DNA of 36,291 nt from Clostridiales bacterium (GTDB taxonomy: Bacteria; Bacillota; Clostridia; Caldicoprobacterales; Xylanivirgaceae), in the NCBI GenBank assembly GCA_012799205.1, contig JAAZLT010000086.1, positions 1 through 36,291 of the forward strand. The letters run 5' to 3'. Below the pieces are notes generated by a model. It had not been told where the DNA came from and searched no databases. It saw only the letters and a list, made by a program, of their open reading frames with translations. This document shows, piece by piece, positions 19,267 through 27,982 of the stretch; within the stretch, counting starts at the first letter, position 1, and every line of letters begins with the position of its first letter. A program made the position numbers and the translations under genes.

Positions 19267-20727
19267 TTAAGAAGCAATATAAACAAACTGGGTTAAAATC
19301 CGTGGTATATCATCTTTATTGCCCCATCTATTGCCAAATATTCTAAGGTTTTGTCCCTCTTTTATATTTGTATTGCCCCAATATTCTACATATACAAGTT
19401 TCTCTGTAGAATCATCTTGGGAAACATCCAATATAAATACTTGTTTATCATCTAAAGAGACTATCTCCTTGACGCTACCATTTAAAAGAAATATTTGGCC
19501 ATTATGCAGCTGGGGGTCATCTACAATTTCATCATAGGTAAATTCCCAAGCTCTACTTGTATATTCTGCCTCTGTAGTAGGACGCTCTAGGGCTATATCC
19601 ATACTAGAGCTTCGTCCATCATCAACACTGGCAGCTAGAGTACAGAGGGTGTAGCCTATATTGGCAGTTTTTACATATATGGTGAAATTTCCATTCTCAT
19701 CTATAGTAAAGTCGGGATTAAGTTCCGCCCCGCTCACCTTAAGCTCTGCGTTAGGTTCTGTAATGCCTGTAATCTTTACCCATTGCTCGCTTGTCTTTAT
19801 GGGCTGTTTCTCGTGTATTTTGAGTATATTATTAGAATCATTATCATCCTTTACCACCTTTATTCTGTGAATCCGATCGCTAAACTTATCAGTACTAACT
19901 ACAATTTCAAACTCCCTTTCAGGACGCTCTATAAGATCAAAGCTTTTTTCAAACTTCCCATCCTGGGTGACTAGATCACTAAAATTATCCCCATTGATTG
20001 TGATATTAGATTTAGGCAAGACTTCCATCGAAATAGTAAGGCTATCACTATCTGTCACATATTCTTCAGTCTTAGGATGGATCATCTTAAGAGGTGCAGG
20101 TCTCAAAGAGACATCAAAACTTACCCTATCTTTTCTGTCTTTGGCACCATCGGCCGAAATTACTACCTCTAACGAAACCTTAACCCCTCCACCTTCTAGC
20201 TCTTCCCCTTCCAGACTTAGTAGCTTACTATCCTCAATTATAACTTCAGCTACGCCGTCTTTCACTTCGACAGTTTGACCTAGTACAAATACTCTTTCCC
20301 CCGTATCTGTCTCTATCTTTAATTTATGTACCGGGATATCATCTATAGTGTCTTGCATGACAGAATAATCTGCCGTTATATCTATATCATGAATTAGATC
20401 ATGCGATGGAAATCTATTTTTTATGAATTTATCATAGATTATAAATCCAGCAAAGGCCAATATAGACACTATAATTATTACAATGCATACCCTTATAAGC
20501 ATAGTCAAAGCTCTGTCGTCTTTTCTTCTAGATTTTCTGCTCCTTCGGATGGGATGTTCGGTAGGTTCCTGTTGATTAATATATATATCATAAGATTCTT
20601 TAGCTGTATCTGCACTAATGTCTTCTTTTGCTGTTTGTCGTATAGCATCTTCATCTAGCTGCTGACCGCAATAATAGCAATATCTATAATGATTTTCATT
20701 TTCAGTATTACAATTTGGGCATCTCAA
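19267..20727 (-). CDS. Zinc-ribbon, membrane-anchored protein with large extracytoplasmic region
   Basis: N-terminal CPNCNTENENHYRYCYYCGQ zinc ribbon; single TM (ALTMLIRVCIVIIIVSILAFAGFIIYDKFI); repeated beta-rich segments; OB-like C-terminus. Confidence 0.85.
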   Translation of the reverse strand: MRCPNCNTENENHYRYCYYCGQQLDEDAIRQTAKEDISADTAKESYDIYINQQEPTEHPIRRSRKSRRKDDRALTMLIRVCIVIIIVSILAFAGFIIYDKFIKNRFPSHDLIHDIDITADYSVMQDTIDDIPVHKLKIETDTGERVFVLGQTVEVKDGVAEVIIEDSKLLSLEGEELEGGGVKVSLEVVISADGAKDRKDRVSFDVSLRPAPLKMIHPKTEEYVTDSDSLTISMEVLPKSNITINGDNFSDLVTQDGKFEKSFDLIERPEREFEIVVSTDKFSDRIHRIKVVKDDNDSNNILKIHEKQPIKTSEQWVKITGITEPNAELKVSGAELNPDFTIDENGNFTIYVKTANIGYTLCTLAASVDDGRSSSMDIALERPTTEAEYTSRAWEFTYDEIVDDPQLHNGQIFLLNGSVKEIVSLDDKQVFILDVSQDDSTEKLVYVEYWGNTNIKEGQNLRIFGNRWGNKDDIPRILTQFVYIAS

Positions 20728-20884
20728 TGTATTTCACTCCTCCTAAAATCAATTACTATTATATATTATACTACAAAGGGGCTGTAATAAGAAATACGAT
20801 TTTGATATTCATCGGGGTTTGAAAAATGGTAAAAACATGTTACAATATAGATAATCATAAACAACAAAAGGAGTGGCTAAACAT

Positions 20885-21427
20885 ATGGATCATTTCCATG
20901 AAGAGTCTGTAAGCAAAGTGAATACGGGGTTAAACACTTTGGTTTATATATTGACCTCCATAACTATGGTAGTATTCGCCATAATAGCGGTTAGCTTTTT
21001 AATGTCCATAATGACATCGGAAAATATTATACTCAGTATTATTTTGATAGTGGTATTTGGGGGCCTAGCATACGGAAGTTTTGTGCTTAGAAACAACCAA
21101 AGGGTGGAATATGATTATACATTTACAAATGGGATACTAGATGTAGCGAAAATTACCAATAACTCAAAGAGAAAGCGAGTTTTGTCGGCAGATATAAGAG
21201 AATTTGAAATCGTTGCCTCTACAAAGGATCCAGGATTTGAAAGAATGCTAAATCATAAGGGTATAGAAAAGAGACATAATGTATTTTTAAATAGGGGCTA
21301 TGGTTTATATTACGGTATATTTGATGATAATGGAGTAAAATCCATGATTGTATTTGAACCAAGTGAGACCATGTTAAAATTGTTTAAGAAATTTAATCCA
21401 AGGAATGTTAAGACAGACATATCTTAA
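20885..21427 (+). CDS. Conserved hypothetical membrane protein (two TMs near the N-terminus)
   Basis: MDHFHEESVSKVNTGLNTLVYILTSITMVVFAIIAVSFLM...; AAAGGAG upstream of ATG 20885. Confidence 0.75.
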   Translation: MDHFHEESVSKVNTGLNTLVYILTSITMVVFAIIAVSFLMSIMTSENIILSIILIVVFGGLAYGSFVLRNNQRVEYDYTFTNGILDVAKITNNSKRKRVLSADIREFEIVASTKDPGFERMLNHKGIEKRHNVFLNRGYGLYYGIFDDNGVKSMIVFEPSETMLKLFKKFNPRNVKTDIS

Positions 21428-21450
21428 ATAGGAGAACAAAGACTTATAAG

Positions 21451-21494
21451 CCTCGATTGATCCTATATATTGGGATCAATTGAGGTTTGATTTA
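21451..21494 (+). terminator. Intrinsic terminator
   Basis: CCTCGATTGATCC-TATATATT-GGGATCAATTGAGG followed by TTTGATTTATT. Confidence 0.75.
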
Positions 21495-21540
21495 TTCATA
21501 ACAGGGACATGCTATATTTAGAAAGCGAGATGTATTTATT

Positions 21541-22695
21541 ATGATATATTTAGACAGTGCCGCTACAACTATAGTGCATAAGAATGTGGCTGACGCCATA
21601 TATAATAGCTTGGTTGAAGATATAGGAAACCCCTCATCCCTCCATAGATTGGGGTTAGAAGCTGAACTTAAAATAAGAAATGCCAAAAAGATAGTGGCGG
21701 ATCTTTTAAAGGTGGAAAGGGGATCTATAATCTTTACATCTGGAGGCACAGAGGCAAATAATCTTGCAGTTGTTGGCGGTGCACTTGCAAGGCGAAGATA
21801 TGGAAACCATATTATAACCACCCATTTAGAACATCCTTCGATTTTGGAGGCTTTTGCACATTTACAAAAACAAGGGTTTGATATATCTTATATATCTGTA
21901 GATAGCAAGGGTTATATAGATTTGGAAAAACTTAAGGCATCCCTTAGGGAGGATACCATTTTAGTTAGCATTATACACGTAAACAATGAAATTGGCACCA
22001 TCCAACCTATAGATGAGGCCACTAACATAGTGAAAAGTCACTCCAAACATATATATATGCATGTAGATGCTATACAATCCTTTGGAAAACTCAAGCTATA
22101 TCCAAAGCAAACTGGTATAGATCTTTTGACATTTAGTGCACATAAGATACACGGGCCCAAGGGCATAGGTGGGTTATATATTGGCGAAGGTATTATGCTA
22201 CACTCTTTAGTGCATGGAGGCGGACAAGAGGGCGGCTTAAGAAGTGGGACAGAAAATCTTTCGGGGATAATTGGGCTAGCTGAGGCTGTGAAGTTTGTGA
22301 CACCTTATATAAAGCAGGATATAAACCCTATGTATGAGCTTAAGAAAATTCTATGCGAGAGTATTTTAGATAAAGTGAAAGATGCTAGGATAAATGGACC
22401 TGATATATTAGAGGGAGCACCCCATATACTAAGTATGAGTTTTCCCGGTATAAACGCACAGACCATGCTTCACGCATTGGAGCAAAGGGATATATATGTA
22501 AGCACAGGTGCCGCATGTTCATCTAGAACAGCAGATATAAGTTATGTACTAAAGAATATAGGGTTGCCAAGGGATATTGCGAAAAGTGCCATAAGGTTTA
22601 GTCTCTCATATATGAACACTAAAGATGAACTTTTCGGGATTGGAGAAATAGTAGGGGAAATAGTAGATGAGTTAAGACCCTTTATAAGGAGGTAG
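21541..22695 (+). CDS. Cysteine desulfurase (NifS/IscS-like)
   Basis: MIYLDSAATT, FTSGGTEANNLAVVG, DLLTFSAHKIHGPKGIGGLYI (PLP Lys), STGAACSS (active-site Cys). Confidence 0.96.
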   Translation: MIYLDSAATTIVHKNVADAIYNSLVEDIGNPSSLHRLGLEAELKIRNAKKIVADLLKVERGSIIFTSGGTEANNLAVVGGALARRRYGNHIITTHLEHPSILEAFAHLQKQGFDISYISVDSKGYIDLEKLKASLREDTILVSIIHVNNEIGTIQPIDEATNIVKSHSKHIYMHVDAIQSFGKLKLYPKQTGIDLLTFSAHKIHGPKGIGGLYIGEGIMLHSLVHGGGQEGGLRSGTENLSGIIGLAEAVKFVTPYIKQDINPMYELKKILCESILDKVKDARINGPDILEGAPHILSMSFPGINAQTMLHALEQRDIYVSTGAACSSRTADISYVLKNIGLPRDIAKSAIRFSLSYMNTKDELFGIGEIVGEIVDELRPFIRR

Positions 22696-22700
22696 ATTAT

Positions 22701-23867
22701 ATGGAAAATGTGATACTTATAAGATATGGTGAGATATTTTTAAAAGGGCTCAACAGGCCCTTTTTTGAAAAGAGTTTAATAGCAAATATAAAAGGGGCAT
22801 TGCAGGGCTTCCAAGGCGCAAAGGTTATAAAAGGACAAGGTAGGATATATGTAGAAAATATAGATGATGTAGAAGGGGCTATGGAAAGCTTAAGATCAGT
22901 ATTTGGAATAGTATCTTTAAGCGCTGCATTGAAGGTAGATAAGAGTATGGAAAGCCTTCAAAACGCTTCAAGGTTGTGTATAAAAAAAGCTATAGAAAGC
23001 CGTGCAGGGGATGAACCTACATTTAAAGTAGAGTCTAGAAGGGCGGATAAATCTTTTCCGCTAAATTCTATGGAGCTTAGCAGAGAAATGGGCGCCTTTA
23101 TATTAAGAAAGTTCCCTAGTTTAAAAGTAGATGTGCATAATCCGGATATTACTTTATCTGTGGAGATTAGGGAGAATGCCTATGTATATTCTGATATAAT
23201 AGCCGGCGCGGGAGGTATGCCGGTTGGAACCAATGGCAAGGCTACACTGCTTCTCTCAGGCGGTATAGACAGCCCCGTGGCTGGCTGGATGATAGCAAAA
23301 AGAGGTGTTAAGCTATCTGCCGTGTACTATCATAGCGTACCATATACCAGTGATAGAGCCAAACAGAAGGTAGTAGATCTAGCTAAAGCAGTATCAAAAT
23401 ACAGCGGGAATATGGATCTGTATGTGGTTCCATTTACTAAAATACAAAGAGAGATCTATCAACATTGTCCAGATGCGTTTCTAACTGTACTCATGCGAAG
23501 ATTTATGATGAAGATAGCAGAGAGTATTGCCATAGAAAGTGATTCTAAAGCACTTATAACTGGTGAAAGCGTAGGCCAGGTAGCAAGCCAGACCTTAGAG
23601 AGTTTGGCCGTGACAGACGATGCTGTCAATATGCCAGTTTTGCGACCGCTAGTGGGATTTGATAAGGTGGAGATTATGGATATTGCAAAGGATATAAAGA
23701 CCTATGATATATCCATACTCCCCTATGAAGATTGTTGTACAGTCTTTGTGCCGAGGCATCCCGTAACGCGACCTAAGCTAAAAGCTGTTATAAGGGCAGA
23801 GAATCTAATTGATGGAGAGAGCTTAATGTCAGAGGCTTTAGAAAATGTAGAGCTTATTAAAATTTAA
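22701..23867 (+). CDS. thiI: tRNA 4-thiouridine synthase ThiI, short form without rhodanese domain
   Basis: THUMP domain region, PP-loop TLLLSGGIDSPVAGWMIAKRGV; 388 aa, ends after PEDCC.VFVPRHPVTRP. Confidence 0.96.
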   Translation: MENVILIRYGEIFLKGLNRPFFEKSLIANIKGALQGFQGAKVIKGQGRIYVENIDDVEGAMESLRSVFGIVSLSAALKVDKSMESLQNASRLCIKKAIESRAGDEPTFKVESRRADKSFPLNSMELSREMGAFILRKFPSLKVDVHNPDITLSVEIRENAYVYSDIIAGAGGMPVGTNGKATLLLSGGIDSPVAGWMIAKRGVKLSAVYYHSVPYTSDRAKQKVVDLAKAVSKYSGNMDLYVVPFTKIQREIYQHCPDAFLTVLMRRFMMKIAESIAIESDSKALITGESVGQVASQTLESLAVTDDAVNMPVLRPLVGFDKVEIMDIAKDIKTYDISILPYEDCCTVFVPRHPVTRPKLKAVIRAENLIDGESLMSEALENVELIKI

Positions 23868-23984
23868 TTGATGGTTATGTTTTTATAGGAAGATATTGGG
23901 CTAGTTGACTCGCAAAAGTATAAACATATTGATAGGTGAATATAAATTAAATATATGTTTCCCAACCAATATGGAGGTGCGGAT

Positions 23985-24725
23985 TTGTTTTTAAAAGTAT
24001 CTAGAAAACTCGTAATACTAGCCCTATATATGCTCTTTATATTCCTTATCTATAATAGTATGCAAGACCTTCAAAAAGAAAATGTAGTAGAGACATTCAT
24101 AAAAGATGATGAAGTGGTTAAGGAACGAGGCTTAATCGATGAAGATGAATATAATATAATGATAGATATTACTCAATCTGCTCTATATCTTTTTAAGGGT
24201 GATGAGCTCATAAAGACATATACGGTAGCCCATGGAAAAGCTGGTAGTCCATCACCTGTGGGAATATGGAGGATAACTAATAAGGCGAGAAATTGGGGGT
24301 CTGGGTTTGGTAGCAGATGGATGGGTCTAAACGTGCCATGGGGCAGATATGGGATCCATGGCACAAACAGGCCTGGGTCTATCGGAAGTATGGCGTCAGC
24401 AGGATGCTTTAGAATGCATAATAAAGATGTAGAAGAACTCTATGAAAAGGTGCCAAGCGGCGCTATAGTGGTAGTCTCTGGGGGACCTTATGGAAATTTG
24501 GGCTCAGGGTTTGTAGCCTTAGAGCCAGGATCTAGGAGGTCACATGTAGTAGAGGTGCAAAAGAGGCTTAAAAGTGCAGGCTATTATGATGGACCAATAG
24601 ATGGTATATATGGCGAGGGCATGAAAGCTGCAGTTATAAACTTTAGAAAGGATAAAGAATTACCTGCATCCCATACGGTGGATGCCCAGACCTACGAAGC
24701 GCTTGGAATAATGATATTTGACTAA
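23985..24725 (+). CDS. L,D-transpeptidase (YkuD) with C-terminal peptidoglycan-binding domain
   Basis: Catalytic motif IHGTNRPGSIGSMASAGCFRMHNKDVEELY; PG_binding_1-like VVEVQKRLKSAGYYDGPIDGIYGEGMKAAVINFRK; GGAGGTG upstream of TTG 23985. Confidence 0.92.
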   Translation: MFLKVSRKLVILALYMLFIFLIYNSMQDLQKENVVETFIKDDEVVKERGLIDEDEYNIMIDITQSALYLFKGDELIKTYTVAHGKAGSPSPVGIWRITNKARNWGSGFGSRWMGLNVPWGRYGIHGTNRPGSIGSMASAGCFRMHNKDVEELYEKVPSGAIVVVSGGPYGNLGSGFVALEPGSRRSHVVEVQKRLKSAGYYDGPIDGIYGEGMKAAVINFRKDKELPASHTVDAQTYEALGIMIFD

Positions 24726-24799
24726 TAGAAAAAATGTAGAGGGTTTTACAAAGATGTATAGAAATATACTAGTTAGTAGATAAAAATGGGAGGGGTTAT

Positions 24800-25609
24800 A
24801 TGAAGATAGGTTTTTCCACCTTAGGGTGCCCTGAATGGTCATGGAAGGAAATAGTAGCAGCTGCAAAAGATCTAGGCTACGATGGAATAGAGTTAAGAGG
24901 CGTAGGAAATGAGATGTATATGCCAAAAGCTCAGCCATTTACCCCGGAGAACATACAAAGTACTAAATCAATGTTGGACGAGCTGGGGCTTGAGATTCCC
25001 TGTATCACATCGGCCTGTTATCTGTTTAAGGAAGATGTAGATAGATATATCAGTGAAGGAAAAGACTATATAGACATTGCCAGCAAACTGCAATCACCAT
25101 ATATACGTGTCCTAGGAGATAGACATCCCCACCCTGGGGAGGATATAGATCATGGGAAGGTAGCATCTGCACTAGATGAGCTAGGTGAATATGCAAAAGA
25201 TAGGGGGGTAATGGTCTTAATAGAATCTAACGGCGTCTATGCCAATTCAAGGACTTTGCTTGCCCTTTTAGAGGGATTAAAAAGTGATAATATAGGTATT
25301 GTTTGGGATATCCACCATCCCTACAGATTTATGAATGAGGATATAGAAGATACCTATGAGAGACTAAAGGGATTTATCCGCCATGTACATGTGAAGGATT
25401 CTATTTGTGTTGATGATAAAGTGAAGTACTGCCTATTGGGACAGGGAGATATACCATTAGAACAAGCACTTGAGTTATTAAAAGCTGATGGATATAAGGG
25501 CTATCTTTCCCTTGAGTGGGTGAGAAGATGGTATTATGGCCTTGAGGAACCTGGTATAGTATTCCCACACTTTATATATACAGTAAAGGATATGCTAGAA
25601 AACGTATAG
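24800..25609 (+). CDS. Sugar phosphate isomerase/epimerase (AP endonuclease 2-like TIM barrel)
   Basis: MKIGFSTLGCPEWSWKEIVAAAKDLGYDGIELRG...IGIVWDIHHPYR...HVHVKDS...YKGYLSLEW. Confidence 0.92.
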   Translation: MKIGFSTLGCPEWSWKEIVAAAKDLGYDGIELRGVGNEMYMPKAQPFTPENIQSTKSMLDELGLEIPCITSACYLFKEDVDRYISEGKDYIDIASKLQSPYIRVLGDRHPHPGEDIDHGKVASALDELGEYAKDRGVMVLIESNGVYANSRTLLALLEGLKSDNIGIVWDIHHPYRFMNEDIEDTYERLKGFIRHVHVKDSICVDDKVKYCLLGQGDIPLEQALELLKADGYKGYLSLEWVRRWYYGLEEPGIVFPHFIYTVKDMLENV

Positions 25610-25626
25610 AGGATAGGAGTGCAAAG

Positions 25627-26209
25627 ATGATAAAGATAGCGGCTACAAATAGTAATTTTGTGCGCGAACCATTGATGGCCCCCTTTGGATTTAAAGGGGA
25701 ATCCATAGAGGAACTTTGGCAGACTGTAGCGTTAATAGAAAGTAGTAGGGAAAACAGAGGAATTGGTCTTGGGGTGCGATGTGTCCTCTATACCAGTAAA
25801 TGTAGCTGCTGACGAAAGTGCCCATTCAGATACAGATGTGAAGGAGAGGATAGAACTTGGGTATGGCTCTATTGCCTTAAAGCCAATAGCAAAGACCCTT
25901 AGCATGAGCCTTAAAATGTTAGAGATTGCTAGTAGGTATAATATTCCATGTTTTTGTGCAGATTTGACTGTAAATCCTTTAATGGTGGATTGGAACAAAA
26001 ATATAGCAGCTAGACTTAGTCCATTACCAGGGCTGAGCATAGGCGTAATAGAGACAAACGGACATCAAAATTATATTAACTGGGATAAAATGAAAAGCTA
26101 TCACCCCTGTGACAATGCCTATTGGTCTAATATACATGAAGGGGTATTTAACTTAGATGAGAAATTTTATAGTGAAAGTGCAGGTGTTTTTAAGGGTTTA
26201 GTGTGTTAA
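25627..26209 (+). pseudogene. Enolase-superfamily (mandelate racemase-like) enzyme with internal deletion and frame change
   Basis: N-terminal segment (25627-about 25775: FVREPLMAPFGFKGESIEELWQTVALIESS...GIGLGV) and C-terminal segment (about 25776-26209: SSIPVNVAADESAHSDTDVKERIELGYGSIALKPIAK...CFCADLTVNPLMVDWNKNIAARLSPLPGLSIGVIETNGHQNY) lie in different frames, and the middle of the barrel is missing. Confidence 0.85.
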
Positions 26210-26235
26210 TCTTATAATAAAATGGGGGTATTCAT

Positions 26236-27228
26236 ATGAAAAACATAGTACTTCTTATGAAAGATAGCCTTAGAAAGACCATATTCGATGCAAAAACCTT
26301 GAAAAGATTAGAGGATTTTGGTAATGTATACATAAATGACTGTGACCAAGATCCTGACAGCGATAGGGTGAAAAGGCTTATAAAAGATGCCCATATTATT
26401 ATAACCTCTTGGGGATGCCCAACGCTTGATAAATACATACTGGACTCTGCCCCTAATGTAGAGTTGGTAGCACATGCAGCTGGCACCGTAAAGGGCATAG
26501 TGAGCGATAGCCTATGGGATAGAGGCATAAGAGTTACAGGAAGTGCTAAAGCTATAGGCATAGGGGTTGCAGAGACTGCGCTTGGATTTACCATAGCATC
26601 TTTAAAGAATATGTGGAGGCTTTCTAAAAACACTAGAGAAGGCGAGTGGGCTCTAGGGAAAGAAGATGTAAGAGAGGTATATGATGTAAATATTGGTGTA
26701 ATAGGAGCAGGAAGAGCCGGTAGACATTATATAGAACTTATTAAAAATTTCGATGTAAATATACTCCTCTATGATCCAACAATTGACGATAATACTGCTA
26801 ATAAAATGGGAGTAAAGAAGGTAGAACTTGAGAAAATTTTCAAAGAATCTGATGTATTATCTATTCATGCCCCTTCCATACCTGAGACAGATCATATGGT
26901 AAATGCAAATACCCTGGCTATGATGAAAGATGATGCAATAATCATAAATACAGCTAGAGGAAGCATAATAGATGAGGATGCACTAATTATTGAACTTAAA
27001 AAGGGAAGACTTTTTACATGTATAGATGTGACAGATCCTGAACCGCCATCGAAGGATCATCCATTTAGAACACTACCCAATGTGATTTTGACGCCACATA
27101 TAGCTGGTGCTGTAAACAATGGGCTATATAGAATAGGTAACTATGTAGCTGAGGAGATAGCTCTATATGAGGCTGGAGAAGATATGGATGGCGAAATATT
27201 AAGAGAAGAGCTAGAGAGCCTAGCTTAG
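26236..27228 (+). CDS. D-isomer-specific 2-hydroxyacid dehydrogenase
   Basis: NAD-binding NIGVIGAGRAGRHYIELIKNFDVNILLYDP; INTARGSIIDEDALI; HIAGAVNNGLYRIGNYVAEEI. Confidence 0.93.
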   Translation: MKNIVLLMKDSLRKTIFDAKTLKRLEDFGNVYINDCDQDPDSDRVKRLIKDAHIIITSWGCPTLDKYILDSAPNVELVAHAAGTVKGIVSDSLWDRGIRVTGSAKAIGIGVAETALGFTIASLKNMWRLSKNTREGEWALGKEDVREVYDVNIGVIGAGRAGRHYIELIKNFDVNILLYDPTIDDNTANKMGVKKVELEKIFKESDVLSIHAPSIPETDHMVNANTLAMMKDDAIIINTARGSIIDEDALIIELKKGRLFTCIDVTDPEPPSKDHPFRTLPNVILTPHIAGAVNNGLYRIGNYVAEEIALYEAGEDMDGEILREELESLA

Positions 27229-27240
27229 GGGGAGAGATAT

Positions 27241-27867
27241 ATGCTGTTAAATAATAATGATATAGTGCTCTTTCAAGGAGATAGTATTACAGATGCAGGT
27301 CGTATATATGAAGATGGAAATGATCTAGGGAGAGGGTATCCACTTTTAATCGGGAGTATGTTTGCAGCTATGTATAAGGATATGGATGTTAGATTTAGAA
27401 ATAGGAGCATAAGCGGCAATAGGACAAGGGATCTAAGGGCTAGATGGGCAGATGATTGTATAGCCCTGAAGCCCACCGTTGTGTCCATATTGATCGGCAT
27501 AAATGATTGCTGGCGCAGATATGATCGAAATGACCCTACCCCCATAGAAGAGTTTGAGGACAACTATAGAAATATATTAGAAAGAACTAGGGATGAATTA
27601 GGGGCCAGGATAATATTATGTGAACCCTTCGTGCTGCCTACCCCACCGGATCGGAAGATGTGGAGGGAAGACCTAGATCCTAAGATACATGTGGTAAGAC
27701 AACTAGCAGATGAATTCGATGCACTACTGATACCACTGGATGGCATATTCGCTCAAGCCGCCACATATAGAAGGGCAGAGGTTTGGGCACCAGATGGCGT
27801 GCATCCAACCCCGGCGGGGCATGGACTCATCGCTAAAAGCTGGCTAGAGGCAGTTAAGGCGCTATGA
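27241..27867 (+). CDS. SGNH/GDSL-family hydrolase
   Basis: Block I VLFQGDSITDAGR, GN block SGNRTRDL, block III IGINDCW, block V DGVHPTPAGH. Confidence 0.93.
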   Translation: MLLNNNDIVLFQGDSITDAGRIYEDGNDLGRGYPLLIGSMFAAMYKDMDVRFRNRSISGNRTRDLRARWADDCIALKPTVVSILIGINDCWRRYDRNDPTPIEEFEDNYRNILERTRDELGARIILCEPFVLPTPPDRKMWREDLDPKIHVVRQLADEFDALLIPLDGIFAQAATYRRAEVWAPDGVHPTPAGHGLIAKSWLEAVKAL

Positions 27868-27870
27868 AAT

Positions 27871-27912
27871 AAAAGGATGGCCAAATGTGGTAAGACACTA
27901 GGCCATCCTTTT
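27871..27912. terminator. Bidirectional terminator between convergent genes
   Basis: AAAAGGATGGCC...GGCCATCCTTTT. Confidence 0.9.
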
Positions 27913-27982
27913 AAATCTTATTTTGTTTCTTGCCAGAAAAGAGAATTATATTTTACAAAAGCACAGATTATTTTACACTACC

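Noticed and set aside
25627-25812. Possible programmed frameshift joining the 25627 and 25763 ORFs
   Set aside because: Joining the frames would still lack ~200 residues of the enzyme core and there is no convincing slippery heptamer; deletion explains it better
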